60,000 bases of DNA from Bolinopsis microptera (taxonomy: Eukaryota; Ctenophora; Tentaculata; Lobata; Bolinopsidae): contig NC_087083.1 of assembly GCF_026151205.1 (NCBI RefSeq), positions 13,268,944 through 13,328,943 on the forward strand, written 5' to 3'. Positions 1 to 11,019 of this stretch are shown here, in pieces. The first letter of the stretch is position 1. Every line of letters begins with the position of its first letter. The notes under the pieces are model-generated. The model had not been told where the DNA came from, searched no databases, and saw only the letters and a program-made list of their open reading frames with translations. The position numbers and the translations under genes are program-made.

Positions 1-425
1 GTGAATAGGTTACTGTATGTACTATGTAGCTTCTTTCCAGGGTAATAAGTATAAAATTATAAAGAAGTTACGTTAAAGAAGAAGCTGATTAAAGAACCAA
101 AAAAAATATAAAATTATACAACATCTTATTTCGTTTAATAAACAGTTACACACAAGACAGTTACAAGCTTATTTCTTGATAAAGAAGATACATTATTATT
201 AAGGCTCAAAAAGGTCTAATAGCAATTCTAAACCTTATTCAAAGTGAATTGGTCACTAAATGTTAGCTTTTCCCGTGGTAAGAAGACGTATCAAATTATA
301 AAAAATCTTATTAATAGTTTAAAAACCTATAACCTATTACATACTAATAATGCATCCCGAATCAAGTCAACATTGCAGCATTGTTTAGACTATAACTGCG
401 AATGACTTACATTTAGAAACAATGT

Positions 426-2128
426 TCAATCGCCCCCACCGTCGCCCCCACCGTGTCCACCGCCCCCGCCGTCATCCCCGCCCCCGCCTCCGCCGTTACC
501 TCCGCCGTCACCCCCGGAGAAATCTCTACCAAAACCAAAACCGAAACCTCTTTTAGGAGAACTTTGCTCAGGGACTGGTGGAGGACCAAAACCAAAACCT
601 TTTCTAGGAGAACTTTGCTCAGGGACTGGTGGAGGATACTGACCAGGATACTGACCAGGGGGTCCAGCATCTCCTGCGGGATTGTAACCAGGATACTGAG
701 GGGGCTGGCTTCCATCAGCTCCAGGATTGTAGGGAGGATATTGTGTGGCTCCATTTAGATCTACGGAAGGATTTGCTGCCGTGAATAACACTGGAGGATA
801 CTGATCAGGATACTGACCAGGGGGTCCAGCATCTCCTGCGGGATTGTAACCAGGATACTGAGGGGGCTGGCTTCCATCAACTCCAGGATTGTAGGGAGGA
901 TATTGTGTGGCTCCATCTAGATCTACGGAAGGATTTGCTGCCGTGAATGACGCTGGAGGATGCACTTCACCAGCTGTCTGGGCTGGAATTGCTCTCTGTG
1001 CCTGGGAAGATTTGTTACATTTGATGCAAACGCAGATTAGAACGATGAAGACTATGATGCCTCCAACGACACCCGGAATAATGGGATTAATGTTGCTCGA
1101 GCTGCCACTGTAACTAGTCCTTCGCCTGGAATCGTAGCTTATCGCCCTTCTTCTATCGTAGCTTATCGCCCTTCTTCTATCACTGTGAAATGAGATGATT
1201 AATAAAATGCAGATTCAACATGCTCATTAAAATGTTTCTTCCATAAGAATTTATCTTCATTCTCTGTACTGTCCTATGTACAGTAATATTACCCTGATTT
1301 ATTTTGGGTGAAAGGGAAAATGACCGGTAAATCGGGATTATAATTGTTTACATTATGTATAATATTAATGCTTTTCATACAAAGTTACAACAAAGTCTTC
1401 ATTATGTTATGTATCCTGGGTTTGGATAGAATATTACCCGAATAAAATATTTCCATCACGTTACATAATTCTCGATAAATGTAATGCAGTGCTGTAATAA
1501 GTGTAAAATTAATTACAACACTAAGAAACAGAACCTACTTAAGGAAAGGATATGGTTGCGGTTATCGGGGTTTGTGGTAAATTGGGGCGAGGTAAATTGG
1601 GGCGAGGTAAATTGGAGCGAGTTAAATTGGGGCGAGTTATATTGGGGAGCACTGTACTTAAAAACTTAGAATGTGAGAACTTACGACCACAAAGTAAATC
1701 AGGGCCCGGTAAATCAGGGCCCGGTAAATCAGGGCCCGGTAAATCAGGGCCCGGTAAATCAGGGCCCAGTAAATCAGGGCCCGGTAAATCAGGGCCCGGT
1801 AAATCAGGGCCCGGTAAATCAGGGCCCGGTAAATCAGGGCCCAGTAAATCAGGGCCCGGTAAATCAGGGCCCGGTAAATCAGGGCCCGGTAAATCAGGGC
1901 CCGGTAAATCAGGGCCCAGTAAATCAGGGCCCGGTAAATCAGGGCCCGGTAAATCAGGGCCCAGTAAATTGGAGTTTTACTGTATTATATGGAAATTTAG
2001 AATGTGAGAACTTACGACCACGAAGTGCTCCTCCTTCTTGAGGCCTCGCTCATACTGTTGCCATTGTACATCAACAAGACAGCCAAAACTGCTACAGTTA
2101 GGACTGCCCATGTGGTGAACTTTATCAT
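426..2128 (-). CDS. Copy A: signal peptide + single TM protein with Pro/Tyr-rich and Gly/Asp-rich tail
   Basis: Two exons, 2128-2016 and 1182-426, give 289 aa. Exon 1 begins ATGATAAAGTTCACC and codes a signal peptide (MIKFTTWAVLTVAVLAVLLM) followed by a basic segment. It ends TC|GTAAGT, and exon 2 follows CACAG in the matching phase. Exon 2 codes an Arg-rich stretch with RRRAISYD occurring twice, a Ser-rich stalk, a TM segment (IIPGVVGGIIVFIVLICVCI) and a cytosolic tail. The tail has two long repeats rich in QYPPYNPG and PPQYPGYNP, then two SSP(R/K)(K/R)GFGFG units and a Gly/Asp run. PPQY fits the PPxY ligand of WW domains, so recruitment of Nedd4-type ligases is a plausible inference. I recognise no family. 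Copies B and C lack the Pro/Tyr block. Confidence 0.75.
1279..1984. mobile_element. MITE-like element in intron of copy A, expanded internally
   Basis: Left end TACAGTAATATTACCCTG and right end (reverse complement) TACAGTAAAACTCC form imperfect terminal inverted repeats beginning with TA, as in pogo/Tc1-type elements. The inside carries a clean 15-bp tandem array (see 1694-1965). Class assignment rests only on the termini. Confidence 0.5.
1694..1965. repeat. 15-bp minisatellite, unit GGTAAATCAGGGCCC, about 18 copies
   Basis: Near-perfect units, some with AGT in place of GGT every fifth unit, so a higher-order 75-bp period is visible. The unit is a variant of the cggtaaatcgggg half of the surrounding inverted-repeat element. 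The open frames on the plus strand here (Lys-Ser-Gly-Pro-Gly repeats) are a by-product of the 15-bp period. Confidence 0.9.
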
Positions 2129-2145
2129 GCCTTGAGAAATGTTAA

Positions 2146-2203
2146 GTCACGTGGTGTTGTGATGACGTCACGTGGTGTTGTGATGACGTCACGTGGTGAC
2201 GTG
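2146..2203. repeat. CACGTG/TGACGTCA repeat array upstream of copy A
   Basis: Units of about 21 bp (GTCACGTGGTGTTGTGATGAC) start 18 bp upstream of the copy A ATG on the minus strand. Each unit contains the E-box palindrome CACGTG, and the unit junctions create TGACGTCA. Confidence 0.85.
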
Positions 2204-2729
2204 CCATTAAATCAAATAATTTAATGTGTAAAAAATATATAAATCTGGGGGGGGGGGGCATCAACCCCATAAATACCTATTATTCCCTCCGATTTCAAAA
2301 TAGGTATAGGTATTTATGTATATTTGGAGGTTGCAACCCCCCAAATTTGAGGCAAAATTGTGAAGGTTTGTGATTACACAAAGTAAAGTTATATGATTTT
2401 ATCTTAGTTTGTTGATAAAATTACATACACATAATATATTTTCATAAAATTCTAGACAGACACAAGACAGTTGCAAGCTTATTTCTTGTGTATAATAATT
2501 CTAAACCTTATCCAAAGTGAATAGGTTATTGTATGTACTATGCATATGTAGCTTCTTTTCAGGGTAAAATGTATAAAATTATAAAGAAGCTACATTAAGG
2601 AAGAAGCTACATTAAAGACTCAAAAAAAGTATAAAAGTATACAACATCTAATTTTGTTTAAAAACCTTATTACATTCTCATAATTTATCCCGAATCAACT
2701 CAACATTGCTCAGACTTCAGACTATAACA

Positions 2730-3427
2730 CTAACAGATCGGTAATATGGTCAAGAAAGCTAGAAGCACACTGTCATGGGTGTTTAGTGTCTTCAAAACTC
2801 GTGTTTGGACCTTAATCTCTTAATGACTACCCTATATATAAGTCTTTGGTCAGAAGCCTACTAGAGTACTGTTGTCCGCTGTGGGACCCTGTTAAGGTGA
2901 CTGAGATCCAGCTTTTGGAGGGGGTCCAGCGAACATTCACCGTTCGTATATGCAGTCTGGAAAATATGAACTACTGGGAGAGGCTTTCACATCTAAAGCT
3001 AATATCACTGCAGCGCAGAAGGGAACGGTACACTATTCTGATGATGTGGAAGATCCTTCACAATGTTGTCTCCAATTGCAGCAATATAAGGTTCACAAAA
3101 ACATCCAGACATGGTACCCAAGCAATCATCGCTTCCCTGTCTAGGTTTAGTTCCTCGAGCAACCAGACACTCTATGACAGCTCATTTGCTGTAAGAGGAC
3201 CAAAACTGTGGAACAAAGTGCCTGATAATATTAAAGCTGAAGCTACGTTTGAGTCGTTTAAAGTTAGTTTGTCCAAGTTTATTGCTTTGATACCGGACAA
3301 CCCTCCTACTTCCGGTTAAAGCTGCAGCTGGTCTAATTCCCTGGTAGGCTACTCGCCATCGAAGTGGTCAGAAATCTGAGGACCCTTCCTGCTACGAGGA
3401 TAAACACAACCAAAGTAACCAAAGTAA
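2730..3427 (+). mobile_element. 5'-truncated CR1/Jockey-type LINE, 3' end only
   Basis: A 157-codon open frame (2846-3319) codes the C-terminal part of a non-LTR reverse transcriptase (RSLLEYCCPLWDPVK, VQRTFTVRIC, RGPKLWNKVPDNIK). The preceding KKARSTLSWVFSVFKTR is in another frame, so the copy is dead. The 3' tail has the short repeat aaccaaagt twice. ATAACA at 2724-2729 and at 3428-3433 is the target-site duplication, and the empty site is seen in unit C at 5129-5134. Confidence 0.8.
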
Positions 3428-3461
3428 ATAACAGACTGTAAATGCAAATGCCTTACACTGT

Positions 3462-4409
3462 TCAATCGCCCCCGCCGTCACCTCCGCCCCCGCCGTCACC
3501 CCCGCCGTCATCCCCACCGTCATCCCCGCCGTCACCCCCGCAGTCACCCCAATAATCTTTGTAGCAAACCCATATTAAAGCGAAGAAGACTATGATAGCT
3601 CCAACGACACCTGGAATAATGGATTCACTGTTGCTCGAGCTGCCGCTGCCACTGTTACTACTCCTTCGCCTGGAATCGTAGCTTATCGCCCTTCTTCTAT
3701 CACTGTGAAATGAGATGATCAATAAAATGCTGATTCAACATGCTTATTAAAATGTTTCTTCCATAGGAATTTATCTTCATTCTCTGTACTGTCCTATGTA
3801 CAGTAATATTACCCTGATTTATTTTGGGTGAAAGGGAAAATGACCGGTAAATCGGGATTATGATTGTTTACATAATGTATTAATATATTTTATGCTTTTC
3901 ATACAAAGTTACAGCAAAGTCTTCATTATGTTATGTATCCTGGGTTTGGATAGAATATTACCCTTATAAAATATTTCCATCACGTTACATAATTCTCAAT
4001 AAATGTAATAGATTTGCAGTGTTGTAATTAGTTTGAAACTAATTACAACACTAAGAAACAGAACCTACTTGGGGAAAGGATATGGTTGCGGTTAATCGGG
4101 GTTTGTGGTAAATCGGGGCGAGGTAAATCGGGGTTTTACTGTACATAAAAACTTGGAATGGGAAAATGTACTTACGACCACAAAGTAAATCAGGGCCCGG
4201 TAAATCAGGGCCTGTTAAATCAGGGCCCGGTAAATCAGTGCCCGGTAAATTTGAGTTTTACTGTATTATATGGAAATTTAGAACGTGAGAACTTACGACC
4301 ACGAAGTGCTCCTCCTTCTTGAGGCCTCGCCGATACTGTTGCCATTGTACATCAACAAGACAGCCAAAACTGCTACAGTTAGGGCTGCCCATGTGGTGAA
4401 CTTTATCAT
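3462..4409 (-). CDS. Copy B: signal peptide + single TM protein with short Gly/Asp tail
   Basis: Exons 4409-4297 and 3702-3462 give 117 aa with matching splice phase (TC|GTAAGT to CACAG|TGATAG). The signal peptide is MIKFTTWAALTVAVLAVLLM. The mature part has RRRAISYDSRRR, a Ser/Gly stalk, a TM segment (ESIIPGVVGAIIVFFALIWV), the stop-transfer residues CYKDYW, and then a Gly/Asp tail made of GGDGG/GGD units. The open frame in exon 2 runs upstream of the acceptor only to a non-ATG codon, which supports splicing to exon 1. Compared with copy A, the Pro/Tyr-rich tail is absent and the Gly/Asp end starts directly after the membrane. Confidence 0.75.
3799..4265. mobile_element. MITE-like element in intron of copy B
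   Basis: Same TACAGTAA...TTTTACTGTA ends and same internal sequence as the element in copy A, but with only about five GGTAAATCAGGGCCC-like units (4,190-4,250). Confidence 0.5.
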
Positions 4410-4424
4410 GCCTTGAGAAATGTT

Positions 4425-4550
4425 TAGTCACGTGGTGTTGTGATGACGTCACGTGGTGTTGTGATGACGTCACGTGGTGTTGTGATGACGTCACGTGGTG
4501 TTGTGATGACGTCACGTGATGTTGTGATGACGTCACGTGGTGTTGTGACG
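4425..4550. repeat. CACGTG/TGACGTCA repeat array upstream of copy B
   Basis: About six 21-bp units, 16 bp upstream of the copy B start codon on the minus strand. In the other reading it appears as a spurious TSSQHHV peptide repeat. Confidence 0.85.
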
Positions 4551-5162
4551 TACCATTAAATCAAATAATTTAATGCGTAGAAAATATATAAATCTGGGGG
4601 GGGGGGCATCAACCCCATAAATACTTATTATTCCCTCCGATTTCAAAATAGGTATAGGTATTTATGTATATTTGGAGGTTGCAACCCCCCAAATCTGAGG
4701 CAAAATTGTGAAGGTTTGTGATTACACAAACCTGATTACACTAAGTAAAATCATATGATTTTATCTTAGTTTGTTGATAAAATAACATACACATAATGTA
4801 TTTTCATAAAATTCTAGACAGACACAAGACAGTTGCAAGCTTATTTCTTGTCTATATAACCATTCTAATAACAATTCTAATAACAATTCTAATAACAATT
4901 CTAATACAATTCTAAACCTTATTCAAAGTGAATAGGTTACTGTATGTACTATTTAGCTTCTTTCCAGGGTAAAATGTATAAAATTATAAAGAAGCTATTT
5001 TGAGGAAGAAGCTATATTAAAGAATCAAAAAAAGTATAGAATTATACAACATTCAATTTCGTTTAAAAACCTTATTACATACTAATAATTTATCCCGAAT
5101 CAACTCAACATTGCTCAGACTTCAGACTATAACAGACTGTAAATGGAAATGACTTACACTAT

Positions 5163-5700
5163 TCAATCGCCCCCGCCGTCACCTCCGCCCCCGCCGTCAC
5201 CCCCGTCGTAACCCCCGCCGTCATCCCCGCCGTCACCCCCGCAGTTACCCCCATTACAAAAGCAGCAAGCTACAAGCAAACCGACGACAGATAAGCCTAC
5301 CACAAGTGCAATGAGTAGGGTATCATCATCCGAACTACCACTGCTCCGAATCGTTATTCGCCTAGAATCGTAGCTTATCGCCCTTCTTCTATCACTGTGA
5401 AATGAGATGATTAATAAAATGCAGATTCAACATGCTTATTAAAATGTTTCTATCATACTTCATAGAAATGTGTCTTCGATCTTTGTACTATCTTATGTAC
5501 AGTAATTTTACCCCGATTTACTGCAGAGTTTGGGAGAAAAGGAAAATGTGCAGTAAATTCGGGTCTGGTAAATTTGGGTTTTACTGTAAATGGAAACTTA
5601 TAATTTAAGAATGTACTTACGAGGCCTCGCTGAGGCTGTAAATCAACAAAACAGCCAAAACTGCTACATTCAGGACTGCCCATGTGGTGAACTTTATCAT
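5163..5700 (-). CDS. Copy C: signal peptide + single TM protein with Cys-rich membrane end and Gly/Asp tail
   Basis: Exons 5700-5621 and 5394-5163 give 103 aa. Signal peptide MIKFTTWAVLNVAVLAVLLI, cleavage likely near YSLSEA. Exon 1 is 33 nt shorter than in copies A and B and so lacks the RRRSTSW segment, but the exon junction (TC|T) and RRRAISYDSRR after it are kept. The TM segment has changed completely (LLIALVVGLSVVGLLVACCF), while the final GGDGGGGGDGGGD is shared with the other copies. The pattern of fixed signal peptide, fixed RRRAISYDS and fixed C terminus with a variable membrane segment and tail suggests diversification after duplication. Confidence 0.7.
5498..5588. mobile_element. 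Short MITE-like element in intron of copy C
   Basis: A 91-bp element running from TACAGTAATTTTACCCCG to GGGTTTTACTGTA. It lacks the tandem array and is probably closest to the unexpanded form of the elements in copies A and B. Confidence 0.5.
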
Positions 5701-5716
5701 GCCTTGAGAAATGTTT

Positions 5717-5836
5717 AGTCACGTGGTGTTGTGATGACGTCACGTGGTGTTGTGATGACGTCACGTGATGTTGTGATGATGTCACGTGATGTTGTGATGA
5801 CGTCACGTGGTGTTGTGATGACTTCACGTGGTCATG
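5717..5836. repeat. CACGTG/TGACGTCA repeat array upstream of copy C
   Basis: About six 21-bp units, again within 20 bp upstream of the ATG. The array position is conserved in all three paralogues, so it is either part of the promoter/5'UTR or was copied along with the segment. Confidence 0.85.
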
Positions 5837-6013
5837 TCTTGATACAATTGTAGGGTATTATGAGCATGTTCCTCTTCCTACTCTGTTGTAGGTAGACGTA
5901 AAAAAGATGTATAAAAACTTACCTTAACTTTAAGTAGGGACCAAGAAAAATAAGGGAAAAAAGCTGCAGATATTATCACAAGATAGTTCAAAAGTTAGAA
6001 CAAACTGGTTTTG

Positions 6014-6184
6014 GGTCGTTCACATATTACGTAATCACTTTTTAGAAAATCTGTAACCCCCCTCCCCCATCCGTAATCAGTTTTACACATAGCTATTGTA
6101 TCAAAATTACACTATCTTAATCATTTGGAAACCCCCTGGCACTCCCCCCTCGGGGTCGGCTGATTACGTAATATTTGAACGACC
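6014..6184. mobile_element. MITE with 24-bp terminal inverted repeats
   Basis: GGTCGTTCACATATTACGTA at the left is mirrored by TACGTAATATTTGAACGACC at the right. The interior is short, C-rich and has no open frame. No clear target-site duplication. Confidence 0.65.
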
Positions 6185-9040
6185 TCTTAATAATTAAGAG
6201 GGGCCCTTATAGTGGTTATACAATATTTTAAATGTTACAAATCTATCTTCCAAGTTAGAACTAGAGCAGTAAAGCTGTTAACAGGTGTACTCGTTAAGAG
6301 GAGCAAAACTACAGTTAACAATACACTGTCCTTTAAATCTCCTTGAGGAAATAGACTCTGGAACTGAGAACAATAAACTGAAAGCGGAACAATGAACAAA
6401 AGCATGTGATCCATTGTCAGGGTAGACTGGAGCAAGGGCAGTAGACGAGAATAACGACCATCAGACCATCTGAAATCTGAATAACAATCAGTGCAGAATG
6501 CAGATGATTACTTGTGCCAAATTTCTTATAATATCTTAAGTTAGTTAAAGAAAACTGAGTGTAGAATGTTAAACTGAGGTAGGCACTGGTATCAACGTAT
6601 CAACTAAAAATATGACTAAATTCATCGAAGATCGCGAGTGATCTTCACAATTTTCTCAATTTGATTAGCTAATCTGCAGTCTAGAACGTCGTCACAAATT
6701 CCTAGAATTGCTGGGAATTTATCTTCCTAGTCTAACTGTCAGGGTTGACGTTATTGTGGGCGTTAAGTATTATTCTATAGACGATTGTTGTCAATGATTT
6801 TGTGAACTGTAAAGTCACGACCCTTTATAGGTAAAGGCTGAAAGGGTCACACTCCTCTCGGTCTGTGCAACCCTCTCACAAACTGCAAACAGAAACTGGA
6901 CGGCCTCGATAAACTTTTAACCATGCAAGGAATTGTTGTAAATAGTTTCGTTACACTCCCTGAAACTACACAACTGCAGCACTAAGCGACATCACGTACA
7001 ATATCTCGACACAACTGCACTTGAAGTAGCGTACAATCATTATTATAAACAGACATGTACATCACGAAGGTTGAAATAAACAATTATAAACAAGCAAGTT
7101 CCTGTAACAAAGATTGAAATGTTAATGGGGAACAGACTTCCAACACAGTTCACCTCATACCGCACGTCATTAAAAATAAGCTGAAGAGAAAGGAAAGATA
7201 AACGTTACACAGATTTGTCTGTACAGTGAACAATTGTACACGCTATAGCGTGTGGTAGAGACTAGAGCTCCTTTGGTGCTTAGTTGGTGGTGACTAACCA
7301 AAGACGGAATAGAAATTCGATATGGACATTCCACCAGAATTAGCGAGATAAATCATAACTTGTTAGAAAAAAATGTACGTGGTGCTACAAAATACCTTAA
7401 CTCATTGATATAGAATCTTACCGAAAAATCAAATCAATGACCATATGAGATTATTAAAATTTACCAGACAAATTGAATTGAACTGACAAATATATTCTGA
7501 ACAATGCAAAATGATAAGAACCTTATAAACTGAAGACATAATATGAGACCAACTTCAGATTTACAAGGCTTACACATTGCAAACAAATAACACGTAACAA
7601 GTCAATTAGTGCAGACAAGGTGAACGTGATATGGATAAACAAATAGCTCTCCACACTGTGTAAATAGCTTCACACTGTGTAAAATAACAAATGAACTGAG
7701 AACATGGAATGGGGAACACAAGACGTGTATTATGGTGTGGTAACCCGTAACGTAAGTATCGTAGACTTACCCTTTCTTAAAGATAGCTTAAGTCAACAGT
7801 AAGAAATGGTGCACAGTCCATACTCTATATTATACACAGTATACAGGGTGTTTCATAAATAGTGTCCTGTTTTTGATTTGTTGTCTAATGTATATATTAT
7901 ATAATCAGTTTTTATCGTATCAAAAAATATCCGTCACAACCGAAGATACAGCCAATTAAAATATAGCTCGCACTGAACACCACGTAATTACCACAAAACC
8001 AATCAAAAAGTCACTCGCAAATCTTTGCACTTGCACTTTTGAACACCGTTACCATGGTTACTATGCAACTTCCTATTTCTCATCTGATTTGCACGTGGGC
8101 GATCGTACAGACAGACAAAAAGAATCTTTTGAATTGTAATATTGATATGATAGTGAGGTATAATTGAAATCGTTGGCATAAAGGTTTTTAGTCAAACAAG
8201 TGCAAAGAAACGTTGAAAAAATGAGAGTTGCAGATACTTCAAATTTTAAAACAAGAGCTTAAAAAAACAAAACTAAATAAAAATAGAAAAACAAAACAAA
8301 AAGAGCTATCTAAAACAAATAGAGGCTGTATAGTGTATCGCAAAGTAATGTTTTGTGATCAAGCTCTTCGTCCTCTGTTGCTATGGTATCATGGTCTGTT
8401 ATAATTAGAGGTATTACTAATTACATGCTTCAAATACCAATTATTGTTGTTCTACTCGAATTGGATGTTAATCGACTGTACACATTAATTACATAGTCAT
8501 TTGATGTTTCATAAAACTGCGCCAACAGTGGAAAACATACGGAACTGTGACTACTGTACACAATTTGGACACTTTACATGCATAGTGTGCGTGTTAAGTG
8601 TTGAAATTGTGTACAATAATCTGAGAGATATGAGATATGTAGATAAAAGGCTAATCTCCGGACATGTCAGTGCCGCAGCGCCCATCTGTGGCCAAAACAT
8701 ACCGAACCCTTAAAAATTCCTAAAACCAGTTTTTTTTTGTATGTGGTCCACTTCTATAATGCGTATCCCATGGGTAGATTACTATTTATTATATTACTTC
8801 TGGCTTATTCGGCAGACGCCTTATTTATGGCGCAAACAACCATGAAATTAGGGGAACTAGCAACAATCGATTACAATATAATTACAATCGATTACATAAT
8901 TACTGTATCAATTTAAGATACAAGGGGATGTAAATAAATACGTTGCGCCGTGCAATTTGATCCTCATTTAAACCCGACCACTTGTGAGTTACTTGTAGCA
9001 TGATATCATCATGACGTCATCATCATGACGTCATCGAGTA
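6185..9040. other. No gene recognised
   Basis: AT-rich sequence without a convincing exon on either strand. Short open frames at 6235-6435 (minus) and 8501-8713 (plus) show no conserved motif or splice context. It holds only scattered repeats, for example the phrase cagggtgtttcataa near 7,846 and two TGACGTCA motifs at 9,010-9,033. The missing 5' exons of the GDPD-like gene could lie here or to the left of the window. Confidence 0.4.
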
Positions 9041-9048
9041 TTAGACAT

Positions 9049-9197
9049 CAGGGACAAAAGGAAATCGCGGCATGTACGGAATCGCGATTTTTCCCATTAT
9101 TTGCGACAAATTTTATGTATAGTTTAATGTATAGTCTGTTAAAATTCGCGGTATCGCGATTTTTGGCCAAAATAATCGCGAAATCCTTTTGTCCCTG
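9049..9197. mobile_element. hAT-type MITE with 8-bp target-site duplication
   Basis: A 149-bp element with ends CAGGGACAAAAGGA and TCCTTTTGTCCCTG, followed internally by inverted ATCGCG motifs. TTAGACAT flanks both sides (9041-9048 and 9198-9205). The CAGGG ends and the 8-bp duplication are those of the hAT superfamily. Confidence 0.85.
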
Positions 9198-9515
9198 TTA
9201 GACATGGGTAGAAGAAACCTGGTAACCTTGTTATCTGCAGAGCAATTCTAACTGCACATCCACATTTTTGGGACAAACTGATATGTATCCTATCTGCACA
9301 ATATCTTATGTTGTCTGCAAATTTCTCAAGGCATGTACGACATTTTCCAGTATTAGAAACTAGATTCTGTAATTGTGTGGACAAAATAATAAAAGACCAG
9401 AAAATACAGGGGAATGTACTAAGTACTTATTCATTATACAATTATACGCATTAATTATACACCATAATTACCCCCTCATTAACATAATGAGTAAAATTAA
9501 CCCCATAATTTGCAG

Positions 9516-10987
9516 GTCGCCTGCGAGCCGGGAGAGTTTATGAGATGCGAGGTACAGCAGCCACTGGTTAGATTGGAGGATCTCTACAAGAAGTTCCCTA
9601 CTGTTAGTATTCATTTCATTATTGTTACTATTGTTTCCATATTGATATTTTTTATACCCAGTCGGCTCAGTTTGCTTTGGTCCGGGCCTTGCTTGCTGGC
9701 CCTGCCATGGCTCTCTAGCTTGGGCAGGTGTGACTGACATATATATATATATATGTATTCATTTCATTATTTTATTATCATTATTATTGAGAATGAAATT
9801 GAAAGATATGTCTAACCCGTTGATTTGTAAAACATCTTTAAAAATATAACGATATTGATAAAATATTTCTCTTTTAACGATCCCAAATGAGGTGTATGTT
9901 TGATGAAAAACTCCATATAACGTCACGTTACTGGTTCTGTACAGAGAATTGATATTGTAGCATTTATGTGGCCGTTCTGTACAGGTACCGATGCAGATGG
10001 ACCTGAAGCCTGGTGGAGACGAACTTATCCGCAAAGTATCAGATATGACGAAGCAGTACAACAGAGAGCATCTCACAATTTGGGGAGCATTTAGTCATCA
10101 TACCACTTCGCTGTGTAGGGAGCATAACCCTAACATGTGGGTTAATTGGGGTTAATTGGATAATTAATTGGATAATTAGATTGATTTAATTTGCTTGGTT
10201 TTTAGCTTGTTTTGTGGTCGATAGCACTAGCTTCTAGACGAAACCATCAAAGATGTTGTGCAGATAAAACGCTGATTTTTAATTTGAAGTAAAGCTTGAA
10301 TTACTTGCTTTATGTTCCTTTATCCTACATAAGCATTAGTTATAATTTATAATTTAGCTAATAAGGTAAGCTTGATCATTCGATTAGACATAATTACATA
10401 GTAGTTATCGTGTTAGTTGAGTAGTTGATTAGTTTGGACATTCACGATTCATCTAACAAACCTGATCACACTATTCAGATTGTCGTTCTGTAGTATGATG
10501 GAAGTGTCAATTTACTCCCTACTCATGCTAATCGGTAAGGGAAATGTGATTATTAGAATAATATTAATTCAAATTCAATTCAAGTTAATGGATTGAGTTT
10601 TCTGATATTTGAGTTTAAGTAGTAGTAAACCCGCGATGGGGTTGCATGTGCCTCAATTGGATATTACAAACATTTATTATATAAATTTTAAGTCTCAAGC
10701 TGAGAATAATCTGTAATTTAATCAAGCAATAATTGACTAATAAGTAATTAAGTCTAATTAGTAATTAGTCTAATTAGTAATTAGTCTAATTAGTAATTAG
10801 TCTAATTAGTAATTAATCTAATTAGTAATTAGTAATTAATAATTTACACCTCAGGGCTCCTACCCTGGATTCCACTGAAAGCTGACTTCTACCAAATACC
10901 AATCCCTAATATCAGCAACAAAAGTGGTTTTCTCTCCACCTTTCCTAAGTGGTTCTGTCATCTTATTACTCCCATCATGTGCAATCC
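9516..10987 (+). CDS. GDPD1/GDE4-like glycerophosphodiester phosphodiesterase, partial (4 exons)
   Basis: Four consecutive exons, all in phase: 9516-9602, 9985-10136, 10479-10534 and 10855-10987. They code the middle and C-terminal part of a GDPD domain: QQPLVRLEDLYKKFPT, then VPMQMDLKPGGDELIRKV and KQYNREHLTIWG (characteristic of GDPD1/GDPD3, where YNREHLTVWG occurs), then a hydrophobic stretch (EVSIYSLLMLIGLLPWIPL) matching the membrane-proximal region. Known members of this family hydrolyse lysophospholipids. The N-terminal catalytic His/Glu exons (HRG...EN, ELD) and the C-terminal exon (WVLN...GVMTDYP in relatives) are not found. The C-terminal exon should lie 3' and may be lost in the unreadable block that starts near 12,480. 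The last visible donor is CC|GTAAGT. Family assignment is firm, orthology less so. Confidence 0.75.
10741..10840. repeat. 16-bp tandem repeat, unit AATTAGTCTAATTAGT
   Basis: About six units ending 15 bp before the acceptor of the fourth GDPD-like exon. Each unit contains CTAAT, which resembles a branch-point sequence. Confidence 0.8.
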
Positions 10988-11019
10988 GTAAGTGTTTTTT
11001 TTTTTTTTTTTTTTTTTCG

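Larger units (their letters stand above)
1..5870. repeat. Tandem segmental duplication carrying three paralogous genes (units A, B, C)
   Basis: Three successive blocks share the same order of parts when read on the minus strand: CACGTG/TGACGTCA repeat, exon 1, intron with a TACAGTAA-ended element, exon 2, then a common 3' flank. The flank of unit A (1-420) recurs at about 2,460-2,730 and 4,800-5,160, recognisable by the phrases gaataggttactgtatgtac and caagacagttacaagctt. The window opens inside the array, so more copies may lie to the left. Unit C is the shortest, because its intron element is short. Confidence 0.8.

Noticed and set aside
1552-2041. Plus-strand frames of Gly-Lys-Ser-Gly-Pro or Val-Asn-Gln-Gly-Pro repeats
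   Set aside because: Product of the 15-bp minisatellite inside an intron of copy A. Not a collagen-like protein.
8769-8915. Short frame with a signal-peptide-like start (MGRLLFIILLLAYSADA)
   Set aside because: Only 48 codons, followed by low-complexity AT-rich codons and a stop. No splice partner or conservation visible.
10996-11019. Poly-T tract as a possible retrotransposon tail
   Set aside because: No target duplication or retrotransposon body next to it. It directly follows a splice donor and is probably a simple repeat.
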